Source: Heliocidaris erythrogramma (lineage: Eukaryota > Echinodermata > Echinoidea > Camarodonta > Echinometridae). From it: DNA of 64,000 nt. The notes below the pieces were generated by a model. The model was given only the letters and a program-made list of their open reading frames with translations. It was not told the origin of the DNA and did no database searches. Location: contig CM046869.1 of NCBI GenBank assembly GCA_025617745.1, positions 17,128,994-17,192,993 on the forward strand. Direction: 5' to 3'. A program made the translations under genes and the position numbers. Of this stretch, positions 50,843 to 64,000 are shown in pieces (the stretch's first letter is position 1; the number at the start of each line of letters is the position of its first letter).

Positions 50843-51127
50843 TACTGTAAACGCTGTTATTTTCGTGTGATTAAATTTTCGCGCTGAACGACCCCAAAAC
50901 ATATTCGCGGGTTCTTGAATTCGCGCTGCACAATTACTCACTTGCACTCTAAAATGAATTGGATGCAAACACGTATCTATCAGATGAAGTGCGCAATGCC
51001 GCGTCCATTGAAAGCAAGCATAAGAAATCGTGCTAATATTTTCGCGTGTTCTAGAATTCGCGCCCGCCGAAAATAGCGTGAAATCCGCGAAAATTAATGT
51101 ACCGCGAATATTTCTGCATTTACAGTA
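50843..51127. mobile_element. TACTGTAAA-type MITE, copy 2 (285 bp)
   Basis: The ends are TACTGTAAACGCTGTTATTT and a right end finishing CTGCATTTACAGTA. Repeated TTTTCGCG and AATTCGCGC motifs inside match the copy at 14444. Confidence 0.75.
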
Positions 51128-51821
51128 AAATGTCTAACCCTAAATCTAATTGCAACCCTTACCCTTAATCTACGTGTATATATATTAGATGAAATCAAAC
51201 CTGCAGCAATTGTTGCCAGAGCATACATGTATGTTTGAGTACCCACATAAAACTGTTTATGTGATGTCTTTTAAAATGTTGAGAATTACCTTTAATTGCA
51301 AGTACTCTTGTGGGCTTGCTGCTGTGATAGCCAAGTATGATGTATGACTGTTACAGTTCAGCAAAGATATTATCAACTGCCCGAGCCCATCTGGAGTTAT
51401 GTTATGAGCATTTCCACATGTTTCCTATGTCATTACTCATTTTTAACATTATTGAATAATGTGAGGAAAAAGTGCCTGACTCCATCAAAACAGTTTCTTA
51501 GTTATGAAAAAAACCCAACTTAACATTTTAAAATAAGTTTAAACTACGGTAAAGAATGTTTTCATGTTCATGGAACCATATGGATATTTAATGTGTCAAG
51601 ATGAAAATATAAGTTATAAGATTTTGTTTTTCTTGATAACTGAAATATTGTTGTGATGGAGTTGGGCCCCTCTTCCTCTCATACCTTCAATTTGGAAATT
51701 GAAAATCTGTCGAGGATGTTATTGGCAGTAAATAAAAGTACCGTACACAAAATATCCATTTAACTTAAGTGTAGAATTTCTGTAAAATTTAGCCAAGGAT
51801 ATTGAATATAAAAGTTATACA

Positions 51822-52321
51822 NNNNNNNNNNNNNNNNNNNNNNNNNNNNNNNNNNNNNNNNNNNNNNNNNNNNNNNNNNNNNNNNNNNNNNNNNNNNNNN
51901 NNNNNNNNNNNNNNNNNNNNNNNNNNNNNNNNNNNNNNNNNNNNNNNNNNNNNNNNNNNNNNNNNNNNNNNNNNNNNNNNNNNNNNNNNNNNNNNNNNNN
52001 NNNNNNNNNNNNNNNNNNNNNNNNNNNNNNNNNNNNNNNNNNNNNNNNNNNNNNNNNNNNNNNNNNNNNNNNNNNNNNNNNNNNNNNNNNNNNNNNNNNN
52101 NNNNNNNNNNNNNNNNNNNNNNNNNNNNNNNNNNNNNNNNNNNNNNNNNNNNNNNNNNNNNNNNNNNNNNNNNNNNNNNNNNNNNNNNNNNNNNNNNNNN
52201 NNNNNNNNNNNNNNNNNNNNNNNNNNNNNNNNNNNNNNNNNNNNNNNNNNNNNNNNNNNNNNNNNNNNNNNNNNNNNNNNNNNNNNNNNNNNNNNNNNNN
52301 NNNNNNNNNNNNNNNNNNNNN
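51822..52321. other. Assembly gap, exactly 500 N
   Basis: All bases are N. The round length suggests a placeholder or a rounded size rather than a measured distance. The open frame of the Penelope-like element runs straight out of its right edge. Confidence 0.97.
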
Positions 52322-52762
52322 CCCATCTCCTGTACCGGATGTAGGCCTTGCAGGAGGCCGCGATGTAATACTTGCAGAGTGATATCCAACAGTACACAGA
52401 TTCAGGGACCCAAGGGTACTTGGAGGATCAACGGGAGTTTTACTTGTGTTACTAAGGATTGCATATATGCAATCAACTGTACGAAGTGCCAACATTTATA
52501 CGTCGGCGAAACTAAGAGGAGGCTTGCCGACAGAGTTACTGAACATCTTCGCTCAATCAAGATCAAGTCTGCAGGCCTGCCTGTGGCACAGCATTTCAAC
52601 CAGCCTGACCACAACATCGGACATTTCCAAGTAAGCATCCTCGTCAGTGACTTCAAGTCAGATGCGGCCAGGAAAGAGAGAGAGGAACACCTCATCCACT
52701 ATCTCGGCTCTCTCCAACCTGGGGGGATGAATGTCTCTTTTTACTCTTTTCCTACCGTGTGA
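52322..52762 (+). CDS. Penelope-like element C-terminus with GIY-YIG endonuclease (5' end in gap)
   Basis: An open frame enters from the gap and ends at TGA 52760-52762. It starts with a Cys-rich segment, SCTGCRPCRRPRCNTC, then CVTKDCIYAINCTKCQHLYV, GETKRRLADRVTEHLRSI and LPVAQHFNQPDHNIGHFQV. That is the Cys-containing linker plus GIY-YIG nuclease (YAI...LYVGET, with R and E/H catalytic-type residues) found at the C-terminus of Penelope-like retroelement polyproteins. The nuclease nicks the target DNA to prime reverse transcription. The RT domain should lie in or beyond the gap. The frame is intact over 146 codons, implying a fairly recent insertion. Other GIY-YIG proteins are less likely given the Cys pattern and the flanking repeats. 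Confidence 0.88.
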   Translation, partial: PISCTGCRPCRRPRCNTCRVISNSTQIQGPKGTWRINGSFTCVTKDCIYAINCTKCQHLYVGETKRRLADRVTEHLRSIKIKSAGLPVAQHFNQPDHNIGHFQVSILVSDFKSDAARKEREEHLIHYLGSLQPGGMNVSFYSFPTV

Positions 52763-53015
52763 TTTTCTACGTTTTCTTTCTTTCTTTCTTTCTTGTCCCT
52801 TCTTTTCTTTTCTTTCCTTTTCTGTTTTCCTTCACCCTTTTTCTTTGACTCTTCTCTTCTTTTTATTTTCCTTTTCTGTTTCTTATTCTCCCTTTTCTGT
52901 CTCTTTTCCTCTCTTTCTCTCTATTTCTTCTCTCTAACTCTCTCTCTCTTCTCTCTAGTGCGCGCGATCTCCCTCTCTCTCTCTCTCTCTTTCTCTCTTC
53001 TCCCTCCTTTGCACT
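52763..53015. repeat. CT-rich simple repeat in the Penelope 3' region
   Basis: TTTC and CTCT repeats follow the stop codon. Phe/Ser/Leu-rich frames here are artefacts. Confidence 0.85.
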
Positions 53016-53095
53016 TTTGCTTTTGATGCGCTATGCGCTTATCCTTTAGCGCATTGGCTTTGCTGATGCTGGATGTATTTTTTAATAAAGTCATC

Positions 53096-53130
53096 ATTCC
53101 TGATGAAGCCCTATGGGCGAAAATTTGAAT
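53096..53130 (+). ncRNA. Hammerhead-ribozyme-like motif of the Penelope-like element
   Basis: CTGATGA (53100-53106) is followed by A, a stem GCCC/GGGC with loop TAT (53108-53118), and GAAA (53119-53122). Stem I can form between ATTC (53096-53099) and GAAT (53127-53130), placing a cleavable U at 53126. Stem III is only the palindrome AATT, too short for a monomer but able to pair in a dimer. Penelope-like elements are known to carry hammerheads with minimal stem III in their terminal repeats. The extra A between the core and stem II makes activity uncertain. Confidence 0.5.
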
Positions 53131-53231
53131 TCTTTCATCTCTTAACGGTTGTCTTATTCATCATTGACTTTTGTGTATTTTTCATCAACCGACGCAGGAC
53201 ACTTATTTTTTATTTTTTATTCTTTCCTCAT

Positions 53232-53554
53232 ACATACATACATACATACATACATATTGGTCTTTATACAGCGCCTTTCCATAACATGCTCAAGGCGCTT
53301 TACAATAAAAAATGAAACAAAGTAATTATTTTGCTCTCCAAGTGCACACAACCAAAATATAGTCATAGAGAAAACAAATAAGTCTTAAGATTGCTTTTGA
53401 AAGATTCAACTGAAGGGCAGGAACGAATGTTTAAGGGTAGACTATTCCAAATAGTAGGACCAGAAAAAGTTATATTTTTGTAACCTTTCTTCGAATTAAT
53501 GTGGGGGATTTGAAGAAGAGGATCTGACCTTGAGTGTGACCATGAGGGTATCAC
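53232..53554 (-). pseudogene. CR1/L2-like LINE 3' end (RT C-terminus, UTR, (TATG)n tail)
   Basis: On the minus strand the frame from 53554 to 53363 reads GYKNITFSGPTIWNSLPLNI then RSCPSVESFKSNLKTYLFSL and a stop. This is the characteristic C-terminal block of LINE reverse transcriptases (F...GP.IWNSLP..IR....FK..LKTYL). A short 3' UTR with TTGTAAAGCGCCTTGAGCAT and GGAAAGGCGCTGTATAAAG leads to a (TATG)n tail at about 53254-53232. The copy is strongly 5' truncated. Confidence 0.85.
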
Positions 53555-53784
53555 TGCATCATATCTGTATGCGCTTTATCAATTGGGCAATTCAATATAG
53601 CTAAACCTGGCACTGATTAAAAAAAAAATCTTATTTTTTTGCAATGCAATTAATACCTTTATCATAAAGAGCAGTGCAAAATCTGATGTGACTGAATTAT
53701 TTTTGTTTCTTTGTCTTGTTACATATTTACAGTAGTTTGTTTAGAGAAAGAGCTTTACATATCATCATCAATGGTAATCTGTCA

Positions 53785-54040
53785 AGTCAATGGTAATCTG
53801 TCAAGTGACAGGTTTAGTGACCCAATTAATTTTTAGAGCATAAGTCATCTGTTACAATCTTGAGCCATCTGTTTCATATATCCGTACCCTACTACTCCAC
53901 ATTCTGCAATGGTATCGTCAATGAAACCTTTGCGAGGTCTTCCTTTTAACTTCTTTCTAAGGAGCCGACCTTATATAACTCTAATGATTAGGCCATCATG
54001 TCATAGAATATGTCCTAATGATTTTTTCTGTTGCTCCTTT
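53785..54040 (-). pseudogene. LINE reverse-transcriptase C-terminal remnant
   Basis: The minus strand read in one frame gives KKSLGHIL, a stop, HDGLIIRVI, a stop, then GRLLRKKLKGRPRKGFIDD, TIAECGVVGYGYMKQMAQDC and NR followed by a TGA that probably replaced TGG (Trp). The order LGHI...GRPRKRFID...A.DRNRW is typical of the C-terminal tail of non-LTR retrotransposon polyproteins. Several stops show it is dead. It is distinct from the LINE end at 53232-53554. Confidence 0.65.
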
Positions 54041-55574
54041 ATAAAGTCAGTGTAGTAAGTTAGAGCAGGTTTCACTTAGTCCATCTTTAAGATTATGAGC
54101 CTCTTATGATGATGTATGGCCATGTGTTTAAAACTGGGCCAGTAAGTAGGTGGATCTGTTACATTTGCGTGAGAGTTTTGCACCTATTTTTGTAATTTTC
54201 TCATTAAATACTTCACCTATTTTGTTAAATTTGGTATCAAATTAAAGCTTTTAAAGAGGTCAACACATAGTATACCATGAATACCTCCTATATTTATTTT
54301 GTATTGTATTAACTAATTTACCTTTGATTAACAAACTATGTGGGGTGGAGGATGATCAGGAGCAAACTTACTAAATGCGATTGAGACAAGTTGTATTCAC
54401 TTCTAAAAATGTTTACGAGGCCTAATCCAAATAAAACAACTTTTCGTGTAATATTATCCACTTTGCCTCTATTTTCAAATCATTAATCCTTGTAATTTTG
54501 GGACTAATTTATTTTTATTAATTAACCATGTTATCAAGGTGGCACTTGAGTTTACATCTTCATTACCCCCTCATGGGTGTCATTTAGGTGAAGTTCTTAA
54601 CTGTTAACAGGAAATTATCTCAAACTACATGTAGATGGTAAAGTAAGATTTTAATACAACTAAAGTGTAATTAAGAAAACATTTATTAATTGTTCTAATT
54701 AGTAGGGGGATATTCCCCTTGATATGATAACCCTTTAATACTTCATGAATAGTTAACACAAAGTCGGGGGTTCTTTTTAAAACTTTTTTTGAAACTTCAA
54801 CCTGTATGCAGTGTACCGTAGGGTTTATACCTGCATGAATATAGACTATTTCATTGTTAATCAGTTATTAATGACTTTATAAACAATGAATTCTGTGTCC
54901 CAAACGAGGCTACATTTTCCATTAGGAGTGTCTAGACTTGATATCATTGACAGTGGGTACGGGGAAATTGGTGTAGTGACCACATGATTATTTTCTTTTG
55001 TAACAGATAATGTGATAATAACTTTCTTAAATTAAAGACACGTTTAAAAAGGAAATGTGAAGGGTCATCACTGAAACTGAATTGATACATGTACTTCCAA
55101 TTGTGTTAGAAATATTAGTATATGAAAATCACTCTTGAAAAGGCTTGCGCAAAATCTTTTTAAATTTATTGAACCCTATGATTTATATACGTATGTATGG
55201 AAATGCCTTACTGAGAAGAATAAAAAAGAATAAAAAATATGCAAAAGTTAGCTGCATAGGATACACAAACTTTTTATGTATTTCATCAAATTTTTAAAGT
55301 ATTTCATATGCATTTTTTTTTTTTTATATATCGTGAGTTCCATAACTCTTGAGCATTATACCCTATGTTATTTTCAAGTGCATTTTTGTAATCCTCAAAA
55401 AAATGTATACTTTTATATATGTTAAGTGAAGTGTATGAGAATTATAGGTGTTTGAATGAAAATATGCATAATTTATTTGCCCAAATACAAAAACTGGCTC
55501 AGTTCAAAAGACATGGCTGTATATTACAATATACCACTGATGTTTTGATTTTTTTGTTATTGTTGTTGATATAG

Positions 55575-57175
<1,601 letters not shown>

Positions 57176-57235
57176 AATATCAATTGGGATGATCTGCTTA
57201 TGAGGAGAGTAGCTCCGTCATTTGTACCAAACATT
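57176..57235 (+). CDS. PKN: PKN exon (start of AGC C-tail)
   Basis: The acceptor TATTCCACAG ends at 57175 and the donor GTAAGT starts at 57236. The 60-nt, phase-0 exon encodes NINWDDLLMRRVAPSFVPNI, matching the AGC-kinase tail segment (F-W-x-x-LL-R-x-PP-FVP) that follows the catalytic core. The second Pro of the usual PPF is Ser here. It joins in frame to both neighbours. Confidence 0.95.
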
Positions 57236-58515
<1,280 letters not shown>

Positions 58516-60690
58516 TAGGATCACTCCTCTGTGGTGATATCAAAGTTAGTGTATGGGACTACAGAGACAGAGAATGTTGCTTCTGGTTTGTGGATACCTC
58601 AGTAGGGCCACTTCTCAGTGATGACACCAAAGTTAGTGAATGGGACTGTACAAAGACAGAGAGAGTTGATTCTGGTTTGTGAATTACCTCATTAGGATCA
58701 CCCTTCTGCAGTGACTCCAAAATGACTGTATGGACTAGAAAGACTGATTATTGTTTCTGGTAGAAAGGGATTTTCAGTCAGACGTGCTATGACATTAAAG
58801 TAACTGTATGGGACTGTAGAGACAAGGATTATTGTTTCTGGTTGTAAGGAACCTGCAGTCGGACCTCAGGAGTATTGTAGATGTGGTCTGCAAAAGAAAT
58901 TGGTTTTGTTGTAAAGGTTGCTTTGGAGGAGATGCATGATGAGATACTACATGCAGTACTGGTATCTCATGCCCAAAGATCAAGGAAGCTCTGTCTGTGT
59001 TTCACACTTTGCATCAACATTCAGATTTTCAGATTGCCGTAGGCTGAGAATCGGTGGAACATTGCTAGGACTCTGGTCAACTTTGCGCAAACATGATATT
59101 GAAAGTGGTGACACCAAAGTGACTGCATGGGACTGATCGTGACTTAATACCCTTTATCAGAGGACTTCCATGGAAAGTGTCAGGAAACATTGATGTCAAA
59201 GTAATAGCGCAATGTTAACCAAACAACAACCAGTAACAAAACCAGCAGCGATGAATATCACAGTATAGAATAAGCCAGTTCGTAGATGCAATCTGAGCAG
59301 ATAAAGGTCATCTGTGACAAAATTCTAAAACCCACTGACACAAATACTTGATATGCGCTCATGAATATCATGTAATAGTTATTCATTGATGCCTCAATGG
59401 TGCATTCCATAATATCCATGTGGAAGTATTCTTTTTAAAGAAGGAAAAAAAAAGTTATTCATGAGGCACTCTATCACTTCCCGGCATGATTTTTCTGAAG
59501 TGTACAAAAAGGGGACTCTCCATGTTTGAAATATCTGTTGATATTTGAGGTCATTTGGGACATGTGCTAACTACGAACTGGTCTATTGTCCCTAGACTCA
59601 CTTTCTGACATCATATTGAATTTGTCACATATTGATGTGGGGTAGATGTCTTCTGTTCTCATTCTCCAATACCTATCACACCTTCCTGCAAATAGACATA
59701 CAGTAAGAGACTCTGTGGTGACAAGTTATCATACATGTACGATTCAACGAATCACTTTTCGTCCAGTCAACTACCCACGACACGTGTTACTTCTAGTGGT
59801 GCTATACGGCTATGGTGTATCAATACGGTGCTTGGATTGTGATACATGTACATGTATATGAATAGGACAGAATATATATATATATTGGAATGTGTTGACA
59901 GAAAGGATGTGTTTATTTTTAGGTGATCAGTTGTTGATAAATGTCAGAGTTGGTTATTGTTTCATCGTCATAGGCTTCCATGCATCGATTGGCATACCAG
60001 TCGTATCACAATCCCTTGCCATGCGTAGCAAATGTTAGGCATATTCCCACTGCTGATGGATGCACAATGTATGTAATTATGTTTTAGTTTGATGAATATT
60101 TGAGGTAGTTTCAGGTATTGTCGTGCCACCACGTACCAGTAATGCTGTAGCTCGCAACCCACAATTGTTATCTGATTTGGCTTGCTAACTTCTAAAAAAA
60201 CTGGACAAGTCCACTGACTCGTGGAGGAATATGGGTAATTCCATATTCATCTGTTCTTTTCCTTAGAGGGCTTCGGAATGCCTATTACAGTATTCCAGGC
60301 CGGCATTTTATAAAATGTATGTGGATAATACACTGTGTGGGGGATAAAAGGTGACAAAAATTTAACTTTTTCAAAATTTCTATGGCACCTCTATTACCAA
60401 GTTGAAGTGATTTATGTTTTAGTGTGGTTTGTATCTGGCTCATCCCTAGATCTTGAGACTGGCAAGTTTGAGATGGGTTTGGGTTCCGAGCTACAGCACT
60501 ATCAACACACAAGGGTTAATTTCTGTGACTAAGCCCAGCTCTTTGTAAGCTATTTCTTGTATGTATACGTTTTTGATACTCTTTGTCTCATTGATCAGTA
60601 TCCATTGCATCCTGCTGCGTTACTTATGCTTACGATATGTTACCTCAGTTGGATAATACATCATGAATAAATAGAAGAAATATCTTCAAC
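58516..60690 (+). other. Probable PKN 3' UTR
   Basis: No other gene starts here. The first convincing poly(A) signal I noted is AATAAA at 60666-60671, which would give a UTR of about 2.2 kb; an earlier, non-canonical site cannot be excluded. The proximal part holds an 85-bp degenerate tandem repeat. Short frames in the interval have no protein features. Confidence 0.4.
58530..58870. repeat. Degenerate ~85-bp tandem repeat, four copies
   Basis: GTATGGGACT(A/G)(C/T)AGAGAC...TTCTGGTTTGT-like units begin near 58551, 58638, 58728 and 58806, each preceded by GTGAT..CAAAGTTAGT-like sequence. A further partial unit (GACACCAAAGTGACTGCATG) lies at about 59109. Confidence 0.75.
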
Positions 60691-61668
60691 ATAAAGTTGA
60701 GTTCCAGGTCAAGTGATTACATTCTCAAAGAAACTGTGTGGAAGAAATTAGGAAAGGTTGAGTGTGTAGTACATAAGGATTGGTTATACTGTGATGTTTT
60801 GAAATCTTCAAAATGGTAAAAAACTGAGTTGACCCAATATCATTCAAGCAAATGCACTGCACACAGAAATGGGTATGTGGGACTGCACACACATTAGCAT
60901 GAATGTTTGGTCCAAACACTTCAGCTATTTCATGTCATTTGAAGAGCAATCCTTTTCAGGGGACATTTCTGTTAATGGTGTTCTTCCAAACTGACATAAA
61001 AAGAATGAGAAAGCTCACAAATTATTTGTCACCTTCACCAGAACTCAACGTTCTCTTTTTAAGTAGGGTCTATAATGCAGTTAAATACAGTGTGTATTTA
61101 TCAGGCATGAATTAAAAAGTTGTTTTTGAAGACTGATAGAATCATTATTTCAATAACAGAGTGAGAAAAGCTCTGTAAAAGTCTGTCCATTTGGACACCA
61201 AAGTTGCTTCTTGTATGTAATGTGGGAATCGACTTTATATGAAAAAATAGAAACAGATAAATGTTAGATACTCCCTTTAGACATTTCTTTGGGAATGGGT
61301 ATTCCAAAAGATGGAGCAATAATCTTTTAGACTAGTATATTTTCACATGGTGTCACTAAAAAGTCTTCGCAATTTGAAGCAAACTGGAGGAATTGAACTA
61401 GATGTATGAATGGTGAATTTCATGTTGTGAATAGAAAGGACTTACATGTATTAATGTTTCCATCCACACTCGTCAGTACTTTATCACTTCATATTCTAAG
61501 GATTGGTTGGCCTTGTCTGTGATGTCAAGAACTGTGAAATATTGTATTCATGCCCGCTTTTTGTTTCGTAATTTTGAGCTTTTTGTTCCCCTGTAAGGCT
61601 TCGTTCACACAATACCTGGTAAACCTCCTCCAGAAACTGCCTGGGCAGAATGAAATGACAGAGGCATA

Positions 61669-62764
61669 GACCCCGTTTACACAGAGACTGAAGTCGACTT
61701 TAGTCGAATTTGAACTCGAGTTCATTTGTGTGTAAACAGGGTAGTCGCAATTAGAACTCGAGTTCAAAACTCGAATTCGAATGACGACCCAGAGCAACAT
61801 TTATCGAATTCAAACTCGACTTTTATCGAATTTAAATTCGCTATTTGCTGTGTGAACGGACACGTAATTGAAAGTCGACTAGCAAATATCCAGCCAGTGA
61901 CCCCGTCATACGTCACTTCCGGTATTGCTAAGCAACGCGTCAGTATCCAACAAGTGAACCACAATGCACGAACGATCCTACAAAACCCGCTGAAGTCACC
62001 AGGACAATTCAGACAATACATCCAAATCAATAGAAAAAGCTGGCTATTGAGCAATTTAGCTACAAGCAAATCTTTAAAATAAAATTTTATCCATTACGGC
62101 AGGTTTGTGGGAGCGGGTCACATATCGATTCTGACCCATGTACAAAAGGTAAATGTGTGAAAAACTGACATGGAGGCTTAACAGAGTTGTCAAGTTTATA
62201 GGTTTATTCAGGCAAAGACATTGGAAAATTAAGCTATGAACGAAGCATTGCGTTGCATAGCTCAAACTATTTTAATGTTAAACAATATTTAACCAGTAAA
62301 TCACTGAAGTATCTTGTAAATTCTACCTTTTGCAGTCTTTCGCCCCCCCCCCCAAAAAAAAGAAGCGGCTGGATTGAAGAAAAAAATCTTCCCGCCATCT
62401 TCTTAAACGGTCTGCTCGACGAGCAGATCTGACACGTTGCTGTCGCATATAATTATTGATCAGGATATTCCTATTCCGACGTAAAATCATACGAAACCAG
62501 ATCAAAATGACTGCGCTTACAATACTCGCTACCGCCATTTTGAACTCACTCGCTGGGTTTTCACAAATTTAACCCGGAAGTTGATAATCACGATATTCCC
62601 ACCAAGCGAGGGCGTAATCAAGTCGAATTCACTTTCCTTCTGAATTCGAGTTCGTCCAACGCTTGGTGTAAACAGCCCACCGAAAAATAATTTATGCTAA
62701 TCCAAGGTCGCAATTGAATTCGCTGTCGAATTTGAACTCGAGTTCACTCTGTGTAAACGCGGTC
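61669..62764. mobile_element. Inverted-repeat element, 1.1 kb, GAACTCGAGTTC-rich
   Basis: The left end GACCCCGTTTACACAGAG is mirrored by CTCTGTGTAAACGCGGTC at the right. Both subterminal parts carry repeated GAACTCGAGTTC and TCGAATT palindromes. ATA lies outside both ends and may be a 3-bp duplication. No transposase frame is visible. Confidence 0.75.
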
Positions 62765-63322
62765 ATAGTGTGTTTCACATTCTCTATCTTGTAACATACA
62801 GATTAGTATGTGTAGGGGCCTTTTGTTGTGTGTAGCTCTTTTATATCCCATCCACACCTTCCATTCATTTACACATGAAATTGTTATTATTTTCCCAGTG
62901 CGCTTTATTGAGGCGGTTTACTGTGTCTTGTGTGAACTGTGCTTATCTATTTCAGTTGGTTCCTTAGTTTCTCTCAAAAATCTTTAAAGTTCTGCCAAAT
63001 TTGTAGGATTTAGACTATGAAATACACTCTCACTTGTTTGTGGTAGTTTTGTTGCCAATTTAAGGAGGCTAGCACAAAATTAGTGGATATTACTAAGGTA
63101 AACCAACTACATGTACCTAATGACATCTTGATTTTTTCTTATAGTGTGTGCGTGGATTAATTCTCAAAAACCTGTGCCTTTAATACAAATTGATTTGTTG
63201 TGAAAGCATTTTCAATTAAAGACACTGTGTCTTACCATTAAATATCCACTGTCAGTTAATGTAGGTGTGACAAAAAAGATTTTATTTGTTCTCTGATTTT
63301 GGATACATCAACAAGTACAAGA

Positions 63323-63353
<31 letters not shown>

Positions 63354-63690
63354 TGGCGGCTGGCCGACCTATGGTTTTTCTCCAAATACATGTACATGTA
63401 GCTTTCAATGCTAAGTGAAGAAAAATGGTTATACACTAAAGGAAAAAAGAAACTTATAAAAGTTCAAGAGATCACCAAATTAAATTCTCTGCATGGAAAT
63501 GTACCAAATTTGGATATAATGTTGATTCAATGCATGGCTTTAAATGACAGTCAATAACAAAAGTTTTCTTCAATGCCACAAAAGAAATGTGCACTGAAAC
63601 AAAGGACTCTCTAATCCCAAAGTCACAAAGATAAACTGCAGTCTTGTACACCATATGCATGTCAATGAATGAAACAAAAGAATTTCAAAA
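62765..63690. other. Intergenic, no gene seen
   Basis: AT-rich sequence with one long poly-G run (about 63327-63352). Nothing else is recognisable. Confidence 0.6.
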
Positions 63691-63694
63691 GGGA

Positions 63695-63961
63695 TTTGCA
63701 CCCCTCGAGCAAGAGGATATTGATGTTCTGCCATGGTTCGCCCGTTCACCAGACCTTTCCCCAATTGAACATCTCTGGGAAGAGCTTGGTCGACGTGTGT
63801 CAAGGCGTGACAATCAACCCATCAATAGGGAGACGCTCATTGCAGCACTGCAAGAGGAATGGAACAATGTTCCCCAGGCTACCATCGCGAATCTGATCGG
63901 AAGCATGCGAAGACGGTGTACAGCTTGCCAGCAAGCTAGAGGTGGACATACTGGCTATTAA
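63695..63961 (+). pseudogene. Tc1-like transposase, C-terminal part
   Basis: The frame reads EQEDIDVLPWFARSPDLSPI, EHLWEELGRRVSRRDNQPI, then ETLIAALQEEWNNVPQATIA, NLIGSMRRRCTACQQARGGH and TGY before TAA (63959-63961). This is the C-terminal catalytic part of DD34E Tc1-family transposases: the LPWPARSPDLSPIEHLWDELGRR block carries the last acidic catalytic residue. Similarity stops abruptly upstream of about 63690; the N-terminal helix-turn-helix and first two catalytic Asp are absent, so this is a truncated copy. The right terminal repeat would lie beyond the window. Confidence 0.88.
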
Positions 63962-64000
63962 TCTGTTTGGATATGAACTTGCAAATCCCTTTTGAAATTC

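Larger units (their letters stand above)
48995..55574 (+). other. Interval lacking expected PKN exons
   Basis: This 6.6-kb interval separates HR1c from the end of the kinase domain and should contain about 600 codons (rest of HR1c, C2-like region, linker, kinase N- and C-lobes). I see no kinase motif (no HRDLK/YRDLK, DFG or APE-like coding) on the + strand. Present instead are a CT-rich tract, a TACTGTAAA MITE, the 500-N gap, a Penelope-like fragment, two LINE 3' ends and AT-rich filler (53560-53780, 54050-55570). Confidence 0.8.

Noticed and set aside
51760..52495. Long frames running through the N gap
   Set aside because: They exist only because N codons do not terminate. Only the + strand Penelope frame to the right of the gap has homology.
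61726..62082. 118-residue frame in the 1.1-kb inverted-repeat element, considered as a transposase
   Set aside because: Its first half is the palindromic terminal repeat; no DDE, zinc-finger or helix-turn-helix pattern is visible.

Overview
This is eukaryotic (metazoan) DNA, most likely from a sea urchin or a close echinoderm relative. The reasons are large introns, dense short palindromic transposons, (ATT)n-tailed SINEs, Penelope-like, LINE and Tc1 remnants, and a very high background of the palindromes TACATGTA and TAGGCCTA. The species call is inference; no operons or bacterial signals are present.

One protein-coding gene dominates the window on the + strand: a protein kinase N (PKN/PRK) orthologue running from an ATG at 2768 to a TAG at 58513-58515. 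Seven coding exons are recognisable with matching splice phases. Exon 1 (2768-2800) is the short N-terminus, exon 2 (10444-10750) HR1a, exon 3 (38195-38512) HR1b and exon 4 (48828-48994) the first part of HR1c. After a break come the end of the kinase domain (55575-55655), the start of the AGC-kinase tail (57176-57235) and the C-terminal tail with the turn and PIF-type hydrophobic motifs (58372-58515). Together they encode about 369 residues, whereas PKNs are usually about 900-1000. The rest of HR1c, the C2-like domain and nearly all of the kinase domain are not visible. The only place they can be hiding is around a run of exactly 500 N (51822-52321), so that gap probably hides more DNA than its length suggests.

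Upstream of the gene lie a good tRNA-Asn(GTT) on the minus strand (110-183), a frameshifted LINE reverse-transcriptase fragment and long GAA/GAT microsatellites. Introns 1-3 (about 7.6, 27 and 10 kb) are filled with repeats. These include several TTAA-flanked inverted-repeat elements, a Harbinger-like TTA-flanked element, TACTGTAAA-type and GGGGAGCGTTTC-type MITE families in multiple copies, and a 6-kb element with TACAGTATTGCTCG termini that contains younger insertions. There are also a Helentron-like element with about ten 150-bp internal repeats, very regular 383-bp and 234-bp tandem duplications, tRNA-derived SINEs and a tRNA-Thr-like pseudogene. The break interval carries a pyrimidine tract, the GIY-YIG end of a Penelope-like element followed by a hammerhead-like motif, and two LINE 3' ends.

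Downstream of the PKN stop are a probable long 3' UTR with an 85-bp degenerate tandem repeat, a 1.1-kb inverted-repeat element and, at the right edge, the C-terminal part of a Tc1-like transposase. I found no wholly new coding system. The most interesting items are the D-to-N change in the PKN PIF motif, the missing middle of PKN, the hammerhead-like motif behind the Penelope ORF, the Helentron-like array, and DR1-type nuclear-receptor sites multiplied by two unrelated repeat arrays.
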